Assembly (NCBI RefSeq): GCF_026151205.1 | Contig: NC_087075.1 | Location: 7,987,303 to 8,049,302, forward strand | Direction: 5' to 3' | Source of the DNA: Bolinopsis microptera | Lineage: Eukaryota > Ctenophora > Tentaculata > Lobata > Bolinopsidae | Length of the DNA: 62,000 nucleotides | Part shown: one piece after another, positions 22,106 to 33,269 of the stretch | Position numbering within the stretch: position 1 is the first letter of the stretch | Layout: each line of letters starts with the position of its first letter | Program-made: the position numbers and the translations under genes | The notes under the pieces: model-generated | The model's input: the letters and a program-made list of their open reading frames with translations, nothing else | What the model was told of the DNA's origin: nothing | Database searches by the model: none

Positions 22106-22830
22106 TGTGGACCACCCTTTGCACACTCTAAGCCATATAACATTTCTATCCCCTGTTGGCAGGTTGCCAGCTGTCAACTTGTGCTTGGCACATCTACAAA
22201 TGAGGTAACTTATAGTTAATAGGTCACAGACAGGGCCTGTGACTGCAAACCGGAACTGATTGTGACGCCAGAGGTTAACAAACAATTGGCTTCACAACGT
22301 AAAGGTGAATCATCTATAGGTGAATCATCTTATAGGAAAAAGTAATTAATGGAGTAATAGATGAGCGAGGGTTCTCATTGTTCTGTCCCGTTTGTCCAGT
22401 GCACGCTCATTGTTCATGATTTCGAGTAGCGGAAACGATGACTAAGATAATCGTTTCCGTGATTGTAAACCCTACGTCAATGATACAACCTATAAAAACC
22501 CTAGACACACCCTTAATTCCCGACTTCTTGACTTCCTGACTGCATCCCAAAGACATAGTAAAACCTATCATCGTTCCTAATTGTTAATACATTGATACAT
22601 TAATACATTGATACATTGATACATTTATACACTGATACATTGATACATAGCTACAACCAACCCGATTTAAAGTCGTATTATTTGGTCAACTCACTCTAAC
22701 TAAAACACAACGCAACCTACAAGTTCCATTGTGGGAACAGACAGATAGTCTGTTGGAACTAAAGTCCTGAAACTAATCAACCTATCTCAAACCTAGACGA
22801 TCAACCATCTCTCTCTCTTCATAACCCACA
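22106..22830 (+). repeat. 3' LTR
   Basis: By eye identical over 725 bp to the 5' LTR, including the TATA box (22491) and the GATACATT run. It is followed by the duplicated target ATCA at 22831-22834. Confidence 0.9.
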
Positions 22831-22834
22831 ATCA

Positions 22835-24398
22835 CCCAGATGTTCTGCCTAGGGTGAATGTTAAGACCACTAAGTATTCCGAAATGTGTTTTATGAATAA
22901 GCTAGATGGTATATTTAAATTGTCTTGGTAAGAACGTGCCAGTAACTGAGCCGCATATTTTAAAGGGATTAGATTTATCTATGTTTTGTCTTAAAGAACC
23001 ATTTACTTCTGAGCTGCCCTGTCAAAATTAAAAGGGCGTATAGGTTGTTTCGGCAAAAGTTCCCTTAAATTATTGATGGACGATGTTAAAGATCGTAATT
23101 TGGTTATGAATACTTCCGAAGAATTGAGTGATTATGAAATAAAGGATATTGCCCGCTGTAGACAATGTTGGAGGATCCTTTAAATGTAGTTTTTTTTGCA
23201 CATTTTACGGTTTGAAGATGTTTTAACCATGGTAAATTAGGTACACGTACCCAAGTTCGACACGCACTGTAGTTCGTCACTTATACTGTAGTTCGACAAA
23301 CCCTAAGATTCGACTCTGTCGAACTCGAACCAAAGTGCTCTATCTGGACTCAAGTTCGACACTCACTTAAGTTCGACAAGAGAACTTAGACTGTCGGACT
23401 AAGGTTTTGAAATCTCCAATATCAAGCAACGATCCGTTATGAGCTTGAAATCTATTCGTTTGTTTGTTCTCCGCTTGTCTCATGCTGTTCAATTATGTTT
23501 GAATGTAATTTCTATAATCCACATCTGTGGACATTTAATTGACCTCATACTCAATTGTTAGTTAGCGGAGTTGTAGGCTTAACGGAGAGATAAAAGAGTA
23601 ACGTGGTAACTCTTACTTCGTTTTATAGATCTAGACTCTAGAGTATGCTATGTAAATACAAGGGTCGACCTCGGCGATTTTTCCTCGGCCTTGGTCAGGA
23701 GGACAATTCCTCGGTTTGCCTCTGTTTTTTATCAAAGACCCTCGTATAAATATCTAACACATACCACACTTTATGTATTGTCACAAATGACTAGTAGTAG
23801 TAAGCGAGTACCGGAGACCAGTCCAGAGATTTGGCTGCTGAACCGGAAACCGTCTGATATCAATCTTTTTTCTTTGAAGCACTGATCTATGTTAATTTAT
23901 ATTGCAGATGAATTTTAGTTGTGTTATACATTAATATAAGGATACCAATAATACAATTTTGAGTTATATGAGGTGAGTTTTGTAAATCGTAAATATCGTG
24001 ACTAAAATTCTGGCTTTACTGATTGAATTTGGAATATTTTTTCTGATTAAAATGCCGGATTAACTTATTTAATTTGAAAGATGCTTTCTCGTCTTATCCA
24101 AGTATCGACATTTCAAAAATAATCAATCTACCGAGACTTCAGTGTTCATACTAAAATAAGAATAAGAAGGAGAAAGTGTTGCTAGTTAGAAAATTGTAAA
24201 AAGTAAGGGTTTAGCTTTCCAGTCAACGATCACGTCATCAAAGAATTTAACATGTAACTTCAAAATCAAATAGTCTAGAACCTTCTGAGATGACTCTCCC
24301 GTACACGCGGTAACAATTTAGTACTGAGTCTACTGCCCCGCGCACGCGAGTTCTTCTCGTCCAGTTGCACCTGAGATTTCTCGCGAATCTCGCAATTC
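22835..24398. other. Flank of the LTR element; no gene seen
   Basis: This would be the original 3' flank of the split exon. At 23250-23395 the word AAGTTCGACA(A/C) recurs about five times in both orientations, including TTCGACTCTGTCGAACTCGAA, a small palindromic cluster. No exon is convincing; a 64-codon frame at 23691-23885 has no recognisable content. Confidence 0.35.
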
Positions 24399-24450
24399 TG
24401 ATGACACCCACTATAGTGAAGCGACCGTGGGGGTCACCACGTGATACAAG
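24399..24450 (+). repeat. hAT-like small element, partial copy (end fragment)
   Basis: It matches the last 50 bp of the GC-rich element described at 54852-54963 (ACTATAGTGAAGCGAC, then GTGGGGGTCACCACGTGATACAA). The other half is missing or replaced. It faces the complete copy at 25174-25278, so about 720 bp lie between inverted copies of the same end. That interval (24450-25173) has no recognisable gene. Confidence 0.7.
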
Positions 24451-25173
24451 TTAGCATTAGGAGGTGCACGATAAAAATAAACTTGCTCGGATTTTAAACA
24501 TTTTTGTACCATTGTTTTCTAGAGACTGTACCACAGTACCAAATTTGTTATACCTTTTTGGAAAGATCAGTGAGTTTCGCCTAGGTGCCATATTTGATGG
24601 TGCGCGGCTTTTGGAGCAAAATTAGCTGTAAAAGTCGCGTAATTTGACCAAATTTGACCAAATTCGTTGATTTTTGTCGTATTATTTGGATATATCTTCA
24701 GTTCCTTGAATGAGATCATTCTGAAAATTGGCGACGACCTTCCAATAGGGCTTTCACAAATGTCCGAAAAATTTGGTGGATATCGGAGTTGATATAGTGA
24801 TCAAAATGGTGCAAAATACGCTGCTTTTAGCTGTAACATAATGTCTGATGGTTGGATATGCTTTAAACTTTTCGGACACCTTCCTTTTAAGTCTATGAGT
24901 AAGCTTACCAATTTTTATTGCAATCGGAGGTCGGGAAGGATACTTAAAATCTATTTGTTTGAAGAAAATTGTGCTGGCCGAAATTAGCGCTAAAAACCAT
25001 CCTACAGTCGGCACGCGCGGCTCACTGTCGATGGCGCACTACCTATTAGCATAGCCAATATTCATGTATTATCGAATGTTTAAGTTTAACCATGTTTATT
25101 ATGATATTATTATTCATTGTAATATGGCAATAAAATTTAAATTTTGTTTTACTTAAAAAAAAGTGGTGTGCAC

Positions 25174-25278
25174 TTGTATCACGTTGCGACCCCCACGGTC
25201 GTTTCACTAACGATACAGGGGGAGCCGCGCGCGCACTCGTGCGCGGCTGCCCGCCGCAAGTCATACAACGTATGACAA
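25174..25278 (-). mobile_element. hAT-like GC-rich multi-hairpin element, complete copy
   Basis: Starts TTGTATCACG and ends CGTATGACAA; flanked on both sides by GTGTGCAC (25166-25173 and 25279-25286), a perfect 8-bp target duplication. The interior is GC-rich in an AT-rich neighbourhood and includes CGCGCGCACTCGTGCGCGGC. It is too short to code. Confidence 0.85.
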
Positions 25279-25420
25279 GTGTGCACTACTTCAAAAACAT
25301 TTTGCTTCCACTAAGTCGCTCAACCAAATCTCGAAAATTGCTTAATTGTTAATGAAAAGGCCCTGAGGGTATGAAAGTAATTTTGTTTTGTGTTTGGTGT
25401 ATTTTTGAACACTGATCCCT

Positions 25421-25615
25421 GTTACTGGGCGGCGCGCTCATATAACAGCCTGTCATGCATTCCGCCGAATTTTTATTTACCTGCAACCTGGGGACCTCAG
25501 GCTATTATGTTCATAAATATTCCGCCGAATAGCTAGATTCAGTGGAATGACAGGCTGAGCGCGGCCCAGTAAAATCTTTATATGTTTATGAACATAATAG
25601 CCTGGGTCCCCAAGT
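25421..25615. repeat. Repeat family B, palindromic double copy
   Basis: The words TTACTGGGC-GCGC-GCTCA, AGCCTG(T/A)CAT and ATTCCGCCGAAT occur here in both orientations (25422-25471 against 25517-25572). GGGACCTCAGGCTATTATG (25491) is mirrored at 25590-25611. The same words recur singly at 33191-33269 and 58341-58394, with a fragment at 55487-55499, so this is a dispersed small inverted-repeat element. Confidence 0.65.
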
Positions 25616-27560
25616 AATGATCGATTACCCGGCTTTCTATTAATGATGAAGGGTAAAAATGGTTTTTTGTACACTGTAGTGTTATAGGCAAAAATCAAAA
25701 CTGTTTTGGTCACGTGACAGGTTAGTAAAACACGAATTTGATTGTTTATTATTATTATTATTGTTTTATTAGGCTGCAAAATTACAAAATTAAAGTCACG
25801 TGATAACAAATAATTTTTGGGCGAGCAAACGCAAATTGGTATTTATAATAACACTCCTGCGCGCAGTGTCGTGACCTCCCTTCGTCGTAATTAGCTCGTA
25901 TTCAGATTGAACAATTTTGAAGTCAAATAAATGTGGTTTCTTTTAGACTTAAATAAACAATATGGATGTAGTCCGAAAGTAATTTGTCTACTAAATAACA
26001 TTTTGAAATTATGAACAAAATTGGCGAAAATTTGCCGTAGATGTGACCAAAAAACTACGCGCAGAACTAAATATTTCTTCATAAACGCGTGAGAATTTTT
26101 GAGTTTAACATTGAATATTTTAGCTTGGTTATTGTAATACTTAATTTTCAAGTCTCTATCCGATAACTAAATATTTTATCTTTACGACAGTATAAAATTC
26201 GTTTGTATATTTGCTAAATTAAAAAAACAGTAGCAATAGAAACGTCGAAGGTCTTGCGCTTATTTCAGTCCCAAAATATACCCTAATCATAAACTTCATA
26301 AAACCCACTGAAAATGATGTCTACAGGCATATTTATCCCGTACACCTTCCTAAATCATTTAGCAAGGGTTCAGAGCCAGTTTTTAAAATTAGCTTTCGAA
26401 TATCATTGTCAAGACATAAAACTATAAATAAATGAGTGCCTTTTTCTCTTTCGTCTCAACAATTTCTCTTTCATTTTAACACTATACATTAGTAAAAGCA
26501 ATCAGCGATCTTTATTAATCATTGAAGGAGTAGAGTAATTGGTCCTCGTCAATGTTTAGTGTCTGATTACAGTTTCGGTCCGACCTCCACAACTGAAAAG
26601 ATATTGGGGGTATTATCAGTTATGTAAATGGACAAATTATATTTGCATCATAAAACTATGAAAAGATTGAAACTAATGTTTTTGAAGGCTCGCCTTTTCG
26701 TTTAACTTTAAGCAATCAAATAGTCAGTGCATGCACAGTAAAGAACAGTTGAAGGCACCGGGAATGTTTCAAATATAACCTCTGTCTACTATCAAGTATC
26801 AGACCACACACCCCATTATGCACTACAATGTACAATGGCAATTAAAATGTGTTCCCGCCATTTTAAAATGCGCGCATCTTGCGCCGTGACCATGATGGTC
26901 ACAGCGCATGCTGGTGAACGAGTTATTGGGACAAAATTGGAACATTTTGGAACATTGGTTACATCGGTTTTGGACATGCAGTGATCCCCAAACTTGGTTT
27001 GAGTGGTCCTAGGACCAATCTAAACGCTTTCCGGCCAGTTTTCAACCGTTCTGAGCACTTTTAGTTTTAGGAGATTCTTAATTTTTGTTCATTTTCGTGC
27101 ATTCCATGAACCTGGGTAATTTTCATGCTCATTGGAAATTAGAAGGTAAAATAACTCACATAACAGTGCTCCCGACAAGTTTCACGGATATAGTGATTGA
27201 GTTTCTAGTCACCTAACCTCTTGGCCTGAAAGATTTCTTGTTCGCCAGGGTGACTGCTCGAACGTCAACTTCAACCTCTCCCACTGCATCGAATCGAGGT
27301 AGAGTTGTTAACTGAAATATTACATTCAGTCTAGCGGCCAAATTTCATTGATTTCAGAGGGTGTGGCACGTCACCCTCTCCTTTTAGTTTTGATTATTGT
27401 CGCCATAAAGCGAGAACACTTTATACTAGGAACTCCAAAGTTGACAGACACATTTGGTGTAACAATTCAAGTGATTCCCAAAATTCCCACGACAAAGGGG
27501 AACCCCAATTATTTATATTAGGGGGTCAAATTATATCACCAATTAGTGCCGTATAATTAA
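25616..27560. other. No gene seen
   Basis: AT-rich intergenic or intronic sequence. Small items: a (TAT)n run at 25750-25765, and a 17-bp perfect palindrome GTGACCATGATGGTCAC at about 26886. I see no exon with convincing splice sites. Confidence 0.35.
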
Positions 27561-27599
27561 TGATGTGATCATCCATCCAGTTGTTTGACATGTGCCCGG

Positions 27600-28150
27600 A
27601 TGAAGGATATGAAAAGTAGAATGGTATGAAGAGAACAGTGGAAGTGGAGGCGTCGAAGAAAGTCTGTGTCTAGGGGGAGCGGTGATTCCAAACGTAGCGG
27701 AAAAGCCAATCAAGTTCCTGGGTCGGTGGATTAGAGCAGAGGCAGCACCCCAACAGTTTTCTGAGGAAGTGGCAGGGTGTAGGCCATACACGGAGTAACA
27801 TCTGCTTATTTAGTCAACCATCTAGTGTGGCCTTGCCCATCAGCAGCCTGTCCGATACTCCATCAGTCCTACCAGCAGTTTTTTGATGACATGATAAGGG
27901 CGATTTAACCGCAAGTCAGGTCAGGGAGAGTTTGGAGACCAGACAAGGAACTAGATTGTGCTGAGAGGGACTTAGTCTGTGAAGAGGTGAGAGGAATGGT
28001 CCAGCCGTACAGCAGGGCAGGGATTGGTTTTGGAGAATGGAAGAAACCGTGGAAGAAGATGAAGACGGACATGAGCTGGCACACACTCTTTAAGTATGGT
28101 GATTCGCTCACAGGTTTTATGCTCAGTGCGACTTATGGTACTGTGGTCAC
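27600..28150 (+). pseudogene. Decayed retrotransposon RT fragment
   Basis: With frame changes, the plus strand reads AVIPNVAEKPIKFLGRWIRA near 27680-27740 and, further on, WRPDKELDCAERDLVCEEVR and MKTDMSWHTLFKYGDSLTGF near 27930-28115. The phrase 'EKPIKxLGRW' and the later 'W....MS...L......L.F...ATYG' pattern are familiar from RT proteins of animal non-LTR elements in which the thumb region contains this block. Stops between the pieces show decay. No catalytic block is present in the window. Confidence 0.5.
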
Positions 28151-28409
28151 ACCAAATTGATTTTTTCAAATAATCCAAATACAGGCAGCGATTTAGTCAA
28201 CTTACGTTTTTCATTTATGTAATTGAACATTAAAAATGTATCCTTCATAGAATTTTACATTTTTCATTATCTCGAGGATATAAAATTGTCAATTGAGAAA
28301 CACGTCATAAATCTAAATAAATAAGTTCATTAAAATAGCTATCAATCAGTAAATGAACGAACCTGTACATCTAGATTCTAGATGATGTAGGTCCACCACT
28401 TGTAACTTG

Positions 28410-28442
28410 TCAGACCGGTTGTTGTACAGCTTCCTGCTCAGC
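28410..28442 (-). CDS. Probable last coding exon of an unrecognised minus-strand gene
   Basis: On the minus strand an acceptor TGTGTTTTCAG is followed by AEQEAVQQPV and a TGA stop. Its phase (0) fits the end of the exon at 29031-29130. The exon is short, so it rests mainly on that phase match and the good acceptor. Confidence 0.4.
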   Translation of the reverse strand, partial: AEQEAVQQPV

Positions 28443-28659
28443 CTGAAAACACATTTCTGTTACCACGACAACGTTACCATTACAAGTTACACGTGATGGG
28501 GAGTGTCCCGAGGTTACGTGACTGATAAAGTTAATAGACGTAGACTTAGTGACTCTAGGGACGGAATTGTATGATAATTGCCAGAATTATGTTAAATATG
28601 AAATAAGTCCCAAGACAAACATTTTGACATGCGTTTTGACACACGTTTTCTCTGCGTAA

Positions 28660-28990
28660 TTTCCACACTAGAGGGGGGGGGGGGGGGGGTATAAAGCATG
28701 TCATCAAACCCTAATTATACAATTCACATTCAATATTCACTCATGTACACAGACAATTAATTGGCACGTGTTTGATGTTTATCGTTAATCTACTCATGTA
28801 CATACAACAACAAGATACGAGGCTAGGTCACTCCCGGTGTTGGGATGGCCTGAGGTGCTAATCTCCTTTTCATTAACCCTAAGCCACACTGTGCCAAGGC
28901 ACTATACTTGCTCATGCTGTAGGGGGGTTAGTCCTGCGCCAGAGAAAGTGTATCACCAGCCGAAGCTGTACCAAATCACATCTTGGTAAC
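28660..28990. other. Poly-G run and a possible short retroelement end
   Basis: An 18-base or longer G run lies at 28672-28690. The following text (28800-28985), read on the minus strand, has GCACCTCAGGCCATCCCAAC, then CGTATCTTGTTGTTGTATG, which has the feel of a retroelement 3' end. I could not support a family. Confidence 0.25.
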
Positions 28991-29030
28991 TAAATGACTA
29001 TTCCAGAAGTTTATGAAATTCGGAACTTAC

Positions 29031-29130
29031 GTAGATGAGGGCAATCTTCGATACTGGAAGCTTCCTAATTCTTTTCGTCCACCTAGGACTGGCTGCTTCA
29101 GAAAGATTTCTTATTTTGTAGAATTCTAAA
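29031..29130 (-). CDS. Probable internal exon of the same minus-strand gene
   Basis: Bounded by an acceptor (CTTTTTCAG) and a perfect GTAAGT donor on the minus strand. It is open in one frame only, for 33 codons beginning LEFYKIRNLSEAASPRWTKR, with a basic, helix-prone character. It ends in phase 0, compatible with the 28410-28442 exon. The protein is not recognised. The entry phase does not fit the exon at 30736-30851 directly, so at least one further exon would lie between. Confidence 0.5.
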
Positions 29131-29286
29131 CTGAAAAAGTTGAAAGTATCATTATAAGAAATGCATAAATTCCACAATAAGACTTTTCGTTATTCTTTAA
29201 TCGTGAGACATTAATTGTTAATGCTTAAAAGTAATTCGTCCGGACGAATCCAAGAGTACAATATGTGGTAGGTGTGCTGAGTATTT

Positions 29287-29880
29287 AGTAGGGTATTTAT
29301 AAAACACATTATTTGGCCGTTTTAAATCCTGAAATGAGTGCCAAGAGTCAGTTTTGTGGATTATATTGCTGGCTTTAAAGTGGTTTTTAAAAGTTTAAAT
29401 AGTAGGGTATTTATAAAACACATTATTTGGCCGTTTTAAATCCTGAAATGAGTGCCAAGAGTCAGTTTTGTGGATTATATTTCTGGCTTTAAAGTGGTTT
29501 TTAAAAGTTTAAATAGTAGGGTATTTATAAAACACATTATTTGGCCGTTTAGGATCCTGAAATGAGTGCCAAGAGTCAGTTTTGTGGATTATATTGCTGG
29601 CTTTAAAGGGATTTAAAAAGTTTAAATAGTAGGGTATTTATAAAACACATTATTTGGCCGTTTTAAATCCTGAAATGAGTGCCAAGAGTCAGTTTTGTGG
29701 ATTATATTGCTGGCTTTAAAGTGGTTTTTAAAAGTTTAAATAGTAGGGTATTTATAAAACACATTATTTGGCCGTTTTAAATCCTGACATGAGTGCCAAG
29801 AGTCAGTTTTGTGGATTATATTGTTGGCTTTAAAGGGATTTAAAAAGTGTAAACAGTAGGGTATTTATAAAACACATAAT
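29287..29880 (+). repeat. 114-bp tandem array, about 5.2 copies
   Basis: Units begin AGTAGGGTATTTATAAAAC at 29287, 29401, 29515, 29628, 29742 and 29855 (period 113-114 bp) and are nearly identical, with small differences such as AAGTGGTTTT against AAGGGATTT. The array sits in the presumed intron of the minus-strand gene. Confidence 0.95.
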
Positions 29881-30519
29881 TACTGAACACGTGTCGAGAT
29901 TTACACCCCTCGGGAAACGTGAGCACACACTTAAAACGTGAAAAATCAATAATCAAGTAATAACACGTTTCCTTGCCCCTTCCCTTGTCTGAAAAGTGAA
30001 AACTATCCCCTCCCCTTTCACCAAACGTGTGTCTAATCACGAGCAATTTAAATCTAACACGGAAAAACAAGTAACACATAAATGTGAGTACAGTGGCAGT
30101 CAACTACATGAGTGGTAGTCAACTGATAGTGCGGAGAAACACGGCACACACGTTAGGCCAGGAATGTTCCGCGCCGTATAAGGAATAATTCACTGGGTGT
30201 ACAAATAAACAATGTAGTTGGGCCGTGAACTGGTGGTATTTTTTACACAACTTGTTTTAGTGGGCTTGTCAAGTCCTGTGCTCGATTATAGGAGTATAGA
30301 AGTGAGGCGGAACACCATAGTATTAAGAAACAGGCACTTTTAGAGTCCATATTATCACTTTTCACGCTCAGTGCTTCAGACTTTAAAGTAAAATTGGCAC
30401 TTTCCATTTTAACTTCGGCTAATTGATCCCTTACCAATATAAGATAAGTTGTAAATGTAAGTATGAATTGTGGGTCAAATAAGACAGTAGTTTTTATGTT
30501 CTTAGGTGACTTTTTTATC

Positions 30520-30605
30520 TACAATTCCCGGCCAAAAACTCAAAATTGGCCGGGGCCGGGAATAAACACCTCCCCCGGCGCCGGGAATCCCGGTCGTTCA
30601 CTGCA
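30520..30605. repeat. 'ACCGGGA' repeat block, copy 3
   Basis: GGCCGGGGCCGGGAATAAAC and GCCGGGAATCCCGGTCG echo the blocks at 3280-3500 and 7078-7195. This shows the motif is dispersed and not tied to fold-back element 1. Confidence 0.5.
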
Positions 30606-30735
30606 TTACAGCACAGTAAACAGAGCCAAAGTTGTTACTTGTCAAATGCTAAAATAGAATCTCTAGAATACAAATAAATTCATTCGATCAACATCGACAA
30701 TGACGTCACAACGACGGTAACGTCACGAAGCTCAC

Positions 30736-30851
30736 TTGAAGTGTTTGCTGCTGTCTGAGTTTATCGGCGCCCAGCTTGTTCGCCAGTCTCTGTACTTCTT
30801 CAGCGTGCTGATTCAACAGCTCTTTAGGAGATGCTTCTTGGTCTTTCAGCG
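30736..30851 (-). CDS. Possible coiled-coil exon of an unrecognised minus-strand gene
   Basis: The minus strand reads LKDQEASPKELLNQHAEEVQ, then RLANKLGADKLRQQQTLQ, and ends at a GTGAGC donor. The high Glu/Gln/Lys/Leu content and heptad-like spacing suggest a coiled coil, as in many cytoskeletal or ciliary proteins. The weak point is the 5' side: the best acceptor (TTATTTCAG at about 30876) would add a stop codon, so the real acceptor may be the poorer one at 30852, or the exon is damaged. The product is not recognised. Confidence 0.35.
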
Positions 30852-30879
30852 CTTTTATGTTTTAGCTTCACCTGAAATA

Positions 30880-32040
30880 ATCGAGAGGTAATATTGTCTT
30901 CTTTCTCTGATAACAAACAAAATAATAAACAAACAAATAAGCAAAGTTTTGTCTGTTTTCAAGCTCAAAAGTAATAGTTTAATATAACAAGACTGACTGG
31001 CTAAGTAAAGTAAAACAATTATACTCGTTCTAATTGATATTAGCTTACTTTGATTCAACGAAAACCTACCTTTTATCTGTTATCTGCTTTCGTGAAATTC
31101 AAAAGTGATGTTAAACTTTAAAGTAACACGAGCCCTTTTGATCAATTATGTACCAAGTACACTATGTAATACAGCAAAGTCGATAACTGCTGTTAAAGCC
31201 AAAGTTCAAAGCGAGTGTAGAAACAAGAAATAGCGCGAAATTATAATGATCACACCACGTACACGTACAACGTATGATCTGCATTATGCTCCTTCATCAA
31301 CTAATTCTAGTTTTAAACGATTTTGACACGCTAAAATGCGCGCGTGGATTTGCGCGGCGCCTAGAAAACCTTTAAAGCTGTCGGATAGAGGTTAATTAAT
31401 TTTTCTACTGTCAACACAGCCCAAGTTATACATGTTTTAATATCAAAAAATGTCCAATTTTTTTGTATCATTTTTAACTAATTTCTTTTTTAAATCGCTG
31501 CCACATCAAAATTATTTTACGAAAGTACATTAAAGTTTCACGAAAAGCAAGCTTTATCGTTTTAGAACCAAATTAAAAAAGAATTTGGTATAAAAATGTT
31601 AAAACTTTAAATTTATCAATGGAATGAATTGGCAACGTCCAAATATGTGTAAAATAAGACGAAGAGGGGTCACAACACTGCGCGCAGCGGTGAATAAATA
31701 AGCCAAAATTTTAAACGATCAGTTTCTTATTACATCGTACATATTATGATATCCGGCCGTCAAAAGCACATTTGGATTTGAGAACCTTTAGTTAAATTAT
31801 TAACGGGTGATACTCGTAAAATATTTGTTCCATATACTAAAGTGCAAAGATGAAAGGTTTACAAGGTTTACAAGGTTTACAAAAAATAGATCTATATTAC
31901 AGAGAGATAATGTCAGATCAGCATAGCTAAAGGTCAAAGTCCGAAATCCAAATAGAAAATCCGTTACCATTAAGGTGTTTGATGAGTGTAAAGAAAAAGT
32001 GAAAATGAAGGGGCTGTGGAGGAGATGTGATATCCCGTAC
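30880..32040. other. No gene seen
   Basis: AT-rich sequence, probably intron or intergenic. The only item noted is a triple AAGGTTTAC run at 31850-31880. Confidence 0.35.
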
Positions 32041-32047
32041 TGAGACA

Positions 32048-32742
32048 CTAATGTTCGTGTTTCTTCTTTATAGGGAATCGTGTTCTGCATAGCTGAGCGA
32101 CAAATTTGGTGAATTCCACTATGTGCTCCGGTAGAAAGAGGCTCTTCATGTCATGAAATAGTAATGACTTTGTGGGCTCCTTCATGTTAGTCCTACTGGA
32201 ATGGTACCTGGGACATGTTCTAAGGAAGTGTTCTTCATCTTCTATTATCGGATCAACACAAGGAAGATTAACAAAGAGCTCCATCATGGACTTTTCGCTG
32301 CAGAATTCACAAATTCTGTGATGTTGACTTCCAGTTCTGCTCCCATATCTTCCAGTTTCTACGTTTAGCTTATGTCCGCTCATTCGGATCCTAGCCACTA
32401 AGTTGCTTCCAGTTCTCGACGGTAGCGTGAGGTACGGCTCCTGCTCGAAAGCACCTTTAACTTTATTATAGAACGTAAGCTTCTTATTGCTTTGTCTTTC
32501 TGTTTCCCATAGATTGATAAATCGGTTATGTGCCCTTTCCTGACATAACAATGGGTTGTAAAGTTGATGTTCAAGTTTGTTCTCGTCGAGTATCATTAGC
32601 ATTGATTCCAGTGCTCTTAACCAACCTAAATCAAGTTTCTTCTGCTCAGCAAAAGCGTGCCTGGCTAGGGCTGGTGAGTCTTCTAGTTCAAGTCTTGCAA
32701 GACGATTATGGAAATCGGTGACTGCACTGCTGATGAAAGAAA
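32048..32742 (-). pseudogene. C-terminal part of a non-LTR retrotransposon polyprotein
   Basis: A long minus-strand frame (more than 230 codons, open upstream of its first Met to about 32742). It ends with ICEFCSEK, then IEDEEHFLRTCPRYHSSR, the cysteine-bearing C-terminal block (C..C...EDE.HFL..CP.Y...R) common to RTE, CR1 and Jockey-type proteins. The N-terminal RT motifs are absent, and upstream the coding runs into (CTG)-rich repeats that hold a small hAT-like element. It is therefore a truncated remnant, possibly with a fairly recent history since the frame is still open. Confidence 0.7.
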
Positions 32743-32786
32743 CTGCTGCTAACTGCTGCTAACTGCACTGCTGACTGCTGCTGACT

Positions 32787-32897
32787 TTGTATCACGTGGT
32801 GACCCCCACTGTCGCTTCACTATAGTAGTATATCGTCTTCGACGATACAAGGGGAGCCGTGCTCTTCGTGCGCGGCGGGTCATACAACGTATGACAA
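32787..32897 (-). mobile_element. hAT-like GC-rich multi-hairpin element, complete copy
   Basis: Starts TTGTATCACGTGGTGACC and ends CGTATGACAA. It is flanked by TGCTGACT on both sides (32779-32786 and 32898-32905), a perfect 8-bp duplication, although the surrounding CTGCTGA repeats make this copy's duplication less decisive than others. Confidence 0.85.
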
Positions 32898-33190
32898 TGC
32901 TGACTGCTGCTAACTGCTGCTGTCGCGCTTCACCTAGCCACGTGATATGATTCAGCCAATCAGAAAACAAGAATCCGCAAAGTTAAAGCTGCGCGATTTG
33001 GAATGAAAATAAATAATAAAATAAGACTTTTCGCGATAATTCAAAATCTACGTTGTCTTGAATTTTCCTCCTGCGGCGGAAACGTTATTTTTACAAATCG
33101 AACATTTTGTTGACAACCAAACGTTTCTATTTCTTTTATTTTCGAAGTTAGGCACCTACCAGTAACAAGTAAGGTTTCCTGGGCCATAGA

Positions 33191-33269
33191 ACTTACCTGG
33201 GGGCCCAGGCTATTATGTTCATAAACAATAAAGATTCGGCGGAATGTCAGGCTGAGCGCCACCCAGTAA
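33191..33269. repeat. Repeat family B, single copy
   Basis: The words CCCAGGCTATTATGTTCATA, ATTCGGCGGAATG and CAGGCTGAGCGCC-CCCAGTAA match the palindromic double copy at 25421-25615. Confidence 0.6.

Larger units (their letters stand above)
13375..22830 (+). mobile_element. LTR retrotransposon, 9.46 kb, structurally complete but without recognisable pol
   Basis: Two 725-bp LTRs (TG...CA) that I read as identical bound the element, with a 4-bp duplication ATCA outside (13371-13374 and 22831-22834). A primer-binding site follows the 5' LTR and a polypurine tract precedes the 3' LTR. The interior has one gag-like ORF, one further ORF of unknown role, a chain of broken membrane-protein-like frames, and about 2.3 kb of AT-rich sequence. 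I found no protease, reverse transcriptase or integrase signature in the plus orientation. Identical LTRs imply a very recent insertion, so this copy was probably moved by enzymes from another element. Confidence 0.88.

Noticed and set aside
24397-24450. Hammerhead ribozyme (CTGATGA word near the small element)
   Set aside because: No GAAA core partner and no stem II/III arrangement; the CTGATGA word is not conserved in the other copies of the element.
28800-28985. Structured RNA gene or SINE
   Set aside because: No recognisable A/B boxes or tRNA fold and only one copy in the window; evidence is insufficient.
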